Notes under the pieces: model-generated | What the model saw: only the letters and a program-made list of their open reading frames with translations | Databases searched by the model: none | What the model was told of the DNA's origin: nothing | Shown: one piece after another, positions 60,431 to 63,616 of the stretch | How the letters are laid out: the number at the start of each line of letters is the position of its first letter | Position numbering within the stretch: position 1 is the first letter of the stretch | Program-made: the position numbers and the translations under genes | NCBI GenBank assembly: GCA_009746045.1 | Contig: RPFO01000226.1 | Location: 17,501 to 81,116, forward strand | Direction: 5' to 3' | Source of the DNA: Mesostigma viride | Taxonomy: Eukaryota > Streptophyta > Mesostigmatophyceae > Mesostigmatales > Mesostigmataceae | Length of the DNA: 63,616 nt

Positions 60431-60864
60431 CCAATGGGAGGCTGCCACGTGGCACCCTGAGATTCCCATGGGACTATCTGGCCAATCAGCGACTGCCACG
60501 TGGCACCGGGACCCCTGGGACCCTGGCCACCCATGGGACCTCCCTGTCCAATGGGACGCTGCCACGTGGCACCCATGGGACTCCCTGTCCAATCAGTAAC
60601 CGCCACGTGGCACCGGGGACCCCGAATCTCCGTGGGACCCTGTACTCCCATGGTACTCCCTGTCCAATCGGAACCCGCCACGTGGCACCCAGGGACCCTG
60701 GCGTCCCATGATACACCCTGTCCAATGGGATCCTGCCACGTGGCACCCATGGGGGTCCCTGGAGTCCCATGGGACACCCTGTCGAGTGGGTGGCTGCCAC
60801 GTGGCACCATGTGAATCTGGAATCCCACGAGACTGGGCTGACCAATCGGGTCATGCCACGTGGC
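60431..60864 (-). repeat. Array of CACGTG palindromes (right arm)
   Basis: Mirror copy of 59858-60290, with one extra C in a C-run near 60615. Together the arms place sixteen GCCACGTGGC sites around the palindrome centre. Confidence 0.92.
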
Positions 60865-61109
60865 AGACAAATCACGTGACAGGCGCGGGTGGCGGGAAAT
60901 CCCTATTGTTCGTGGGAATCTGGTACCCCTATAGCTCCATTAGCTATTTATAGTATGCGGTTTAGATTTTTTTTTAAGTGGGGCTCATTGTGGGACTCAT
61001 TGTGAGACAAATTTCAATAGGAATCGGGTCTTATTAAAAGTTATATAAGACAGTCCATGGGATATAGCCTTTTCCAATAGGCTATATCAGTTGATCCCTA
61101 TTTGCCTGT

Positions 61110-61781
61110 TTAAGGCATCACCCGGTTATACGATGGATGGGTGAAGATACGACCGATCATCCGGTGCTTGTACTCATCGAAAATGTCGCTGAGAAGGTCG
61201 GCCAAACCCGTTGGCACGCCCCCGTTGGCCTCCGTGTCGTCAGCCACCAATCCCGCGCACAGAACAGTGACCAACTCATCAACGCGACGCTCCATCACAT
61301 TCTCGCGATCCACATCAGGAATGGACGCAAAATAGGCGTCCCTCGCCGCCTTAGTGTGGGGGCCAACGGGGACCTTGACAGTTCGGTTGAGCACCTCCAC
61401 AAAATCAGTGTACGCGTGATCCATCTGCTCCAAACGATCAGCGCGGGTAGTGTACAAGTACCCCTCCGCCTCACGCAAGCGGGGCACAGACACCTTGTCA
61501 TAAATGGCCCTCAGCTGATCAGGCGTCATCTCATACAGGCGGCGGGGTGTCACCTTCTTTATATCGACGAACCACCAATAGGGGTTGGCATCGCGGAACT
61601 CCAGTTCCTCGTCAATCAAATTGCGCACAGCGCGAACCTTTGCCTCCATTATCGCCAGCACGGCCTCCCATTCCTTGTGAGAGGCCTTGTTCACACCACG
61701 CAAGTAGGGCCAGCTGAGCTCTGCCAAAACAAACAAAATTTCGCTTGGCAGATCCTCGAAAGTAGCACCAGCATGGGCCAT
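61110..61781 (-). CDS. Small F-box-like protein, mirror copy of member 2
   Basis: Encodes the same 223-aa protein as 58941-59612 on the opposite strand, with no amino-acid difference seen. Its TATA box is at 61882-61888 and its hairpin at 61061-61088. If the palindrome is an assembly or hairpin read-through artefact, this is the same gene read twice. Confidence 0.68.
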   Translation of the reverse strand: MAHAGATFEDLPSEILFVLAELSWPYLRGVNKASHKEWEAVLAIMEAKVRAVRNLIDEELEFRDANPYWWFVDIKKVTPRRLYEMTPDQLRAIYDKVSVPRLREAEGYLYTTRADRLEQMDHAYTDFVEVLNRTVKVPVGPHTKAARDAYFASIPDVDRENVMERRVDELVTVLCAGLVADDTEANGGVPTGLADLLSDIFDEYKHRMIGRIFTHPSYNRVMP

Positions 61782-62036
61782 TGTGTATTTTACAGCTGTA
61801 AGGATGGCTGTCTGCGTGTGGATGACTGTGTGCCTGGCAGTGTCGGAGGCGAGACCTACCCCCAAACGCCCGTGACTCCGCTTTTATACCCTCTCGGCCA
61901 CGGCGTCCCACGATAGTGCCGTGCAAGCGTCGCGCCGGGAATATTCCCACGGATATTCCGTGGAGCGCCGCGCCGGCGCGGCGCCGGCAACTATCGTGGG
62001 ATACCGTGCCACGTGGCGCCCATCCATAGGCTCCCA

Positions 62037-62640
62037 CGAAAAGTTCGTGCTATGTGGATAGCCCGAACTTTTGGGGATAGCCCGAACTTTTCGAAACCTT
62101 GCTAGGGAAAAGTAAAAGTTTCCAGTGGGGATCCCAGCCATTTTGAAAAGTTCGGGCTATGGTTCGGGCTATCGATTTATAGCCCGAACCTCCCCTTTTT
62201 CCCCTCTGGACGGTGTGTTGCTATGGGTGAATGTACTCTTTCTTTTACTCTGTTTCCCAACACATAAAATTTTATGTGTTAGCAATTGCCATCTATATAT
62301 ATCATAGCTAATATCCCTATATTTTATGTGTTAGCAATCCTATCTGTATATACAGGAAATACCCCTATATTTTATGTGTTAGCAATCTAAGGAAGAAACA
62401 CACACACATACACTGCACACTGTCCAAATAACCAAGTCCCTACCCCATGTACAATGCATGACACCACCGCCCAAGGGGAAAAGGGTCCGGTTCGGGCTAT
62501 AAACTGATAGCCCGAACCATAGCCCGAACTTTTCAAATGGCTGGGATCCCACTGGAAACTTTTACTTTTCCCTAGCAAGGTTTCCAAAAGTTCGGGCTAT
62601 CCCCAAAAGTTCGGGCTATCCGCATAGCCCGAACTTTTCG
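62037..62640. mobile_element. Long-TIR hairpin element, mirror copy
   Basis: Mirror of 58079-58685, slightly diverged in the A/T-rich interior (62290-62330 versus 58395-58430) and in the outer arm (58230-58260 versus 62460-62490). Confidence 0.75.
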
Positions 62641-62786
62641 CAAACAAGTCAAGTCCTACGCCTAGTGCATGAGTGTTGGATTTGCATGCAAAGAGTCTTA
62701 TTCATTACAAAATAGAATACCACAAGTCCCTATCAACAGTAGCCTCCATAGGCTTGCATGGGCCAATGAAGTGCCCAGATGACACC

Positions 62787-63616
62787 CTACGCGAAGAAAT
62801 AGGGCTTGTTGGACCCCACAACATCGTACAGAAGGAAGCCCCGGCCTCTGCATTACGCTTGAGACGGTTGTTGGGGCGGCTAAAGCCCGGGAAAGCGACA
62901 GCCTCAGAAACGAGGCTGCAGAACTTGGCGCACTCGTAGCAGACCAAGTCAACGTCAAAAGAACGAGGCCTTGGAGCCACATACAGGTTCTGCACGTTGA
63001 TGTCGATGCGCTTCATGCACTTCTGGCACTGCCTGCGAGGCCAGTAAAACTTGTCACTGGAGGGGCCGTGTGCGTGTTGTCCTGGGCGCGCTCTGCCATC
63101 TTGTGGAGTTCCTCGTTGTACTGGAACACCTCATCGATATGGCCCTTGTACTCCCAATACTGCATGCCGCGAGACATGGCCTTGCTGATGACCACGTTGT
63201 TGTCGACATACTGGGCCAGGAACTCGTTGCGGCAGATCCCACAAACGACGTCGCCAACCACGAGCTTGGCAACACGGAAATGGGAAGTAGTCTCCAGCAT
63301 CTGAGGGGTGACCTCCTTCACCACTTCGTGCGCGTGGAGAGCAGGCTTCTTGCACACAGCGCACATGCACTTGGACAGAGGGTAGCCGGTGGGAGGAGGC
63401 GGGAGACGCTTGGGCTCATATTCGTACTTGTAAATCTGCAAGCCCGTGTCAAAATTCTTGACAGTCTCCTGCACCTGCTCCGTGGGAGGAGAGGGACCTA
63501 GTGCATCCACCTTGTCGCTCAGTTCATCCAGAGGACCCCCGGCACTGCATCTCCCCGTTCTCCTTCTTGCACACTGCCCTCTCCGGCACCCTTTTTGCAG
63601 GTGACGCCAATTGCAC
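62787..63616 (-). CDS. CxxC-rich zinc-binding protein, mirror copy, cut by the window edge
   Basis: Mirror of the gene at 56753-57932; the N-terminal third lies outside the window. It differs by indels: CACACGG versus CAACGG near 63068, TTTT versus TTT near 62958, and at least three in 63520-63616. The CxxC pairs are retained. One substitution changes a residue beside a CxxC (AVCKK for AVCKN). Confidence 0.6.

Larger units (their letters stand above)
57103..63616. repeat. Zero-spacer inverted repeat (palindrome), centre 60360|60361
   Basis: The plus strand from 60361 rightward is the reverse complement of 60360 leftward, with base x pairing with about 120721-x and shifting to 120722-x after a one-base indel near 60106. 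The centre is GGTTAGAGGC|GCCTCTAACC with no spacer. Each arm is about 3.26 kb and continues to the right edge of the window, so the true arm may be longer. Identity is very high near the centre. Small substitutions and indels accumulate in the intergenic element (about 58400/62300) and become frequent in the last ~100 bases (63515-63616). Confidence 0.97.

Noticed and set aside
53254-63616. A definite integrated giant virus segment
   Set aside because: No capsid, polymerase, packaging ATPase or other hallmark gene is present, and the RING gene has spliceosomal introns. Hairpin ends and palindromes alone are insufficient.

Overview
The window looks like nuclear DNA of a eukaryotic alga, most likely a green alga. 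The evidence is two intron-rich genes with GT-AG introns and GC-rich exons, a plastid-type PHT4/ANTR phosphate transporter with an N-terminal targeting extension, a TOC/Kangaroo-like tyrosine-recombinase retrotransposon with split direct repeats, L1-type LINE debris, and very abundant micro- and minisatellites. Species cannot be fixed from the sequence. Several reading frames break at homopolymers, so part of the window may be unpolished long-read sequence.

Layout: 1-7.1 kb is simple repeat plus a nest of broken LINE copies, all on the minus strand. 8.2-15.3 kb (minus) is a six-exon PHT4-like transporter. I joined its exons by hand; all phases close, giving 564 aa. 16.5-20.6 kb holds no recognised gene but carries a ~1.85 kb minisatellite of 20-bp units. 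20.6-38.9 kb (plus) is a 22-exon gene whose exons join in phase to a 1622-aa WAC-PHD-DDT-WSD-PHD protein, an ACF1/WSTF (BAZ)-like partner of ISWI chromatin remodelers. 39.9-41.7 kb (minus) is a frameshifted MYND-finger/helical-repeat gene. 43.8-46.1 kb (plus) is an intronless F-box-like/LRR gene. 47.05-52.55 kb is a nearly intact PAT/DIRS-type retrotransposon. From 53.3 kb to the right edge is a distinct locus: a RING/TRAF-finger gene, a family of small F-box-like genes, a CxxC-rich zinc protein gene, and a zero-spacer head-to-head palindrome (centre 60360|60361) with ~3.26 kb arms that duplicates everything from about 57.1 kb onward.

The most unusual pattern is in the introns. At many exon-intron junctions of the two long genes, decayed copies of the exon edge together with its splice site are scattered or tandemly amplified inside the adjacent intron. 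There are 5'-splice-site copies (up to seven in one intron, twelve in a 36-bp minisatellite) and 3'-splice-site copies upstream of exon starts. In the 36-bp array every copy of the donor GT is changed to CT, while copies elsewhere keep the GT. This suggests a junction-anchored tandem-duplication process that enlarges introns and creates decoy splice sites.

The right-end locus is the second striking item. It combines divergent genes with matched TATA-like boxes, palindrome-rich promoters sharing the 12-mer TCCCAYGATAGT, a long-TIR hairpin element, a CACGTG-motif array beside the palindrome centre, and fold-back arms whose differences look partly like sequencing indels. A covalently closed hairpin end, a true genomic palindrome and an assembly fold-back are all compatible with the sequence.
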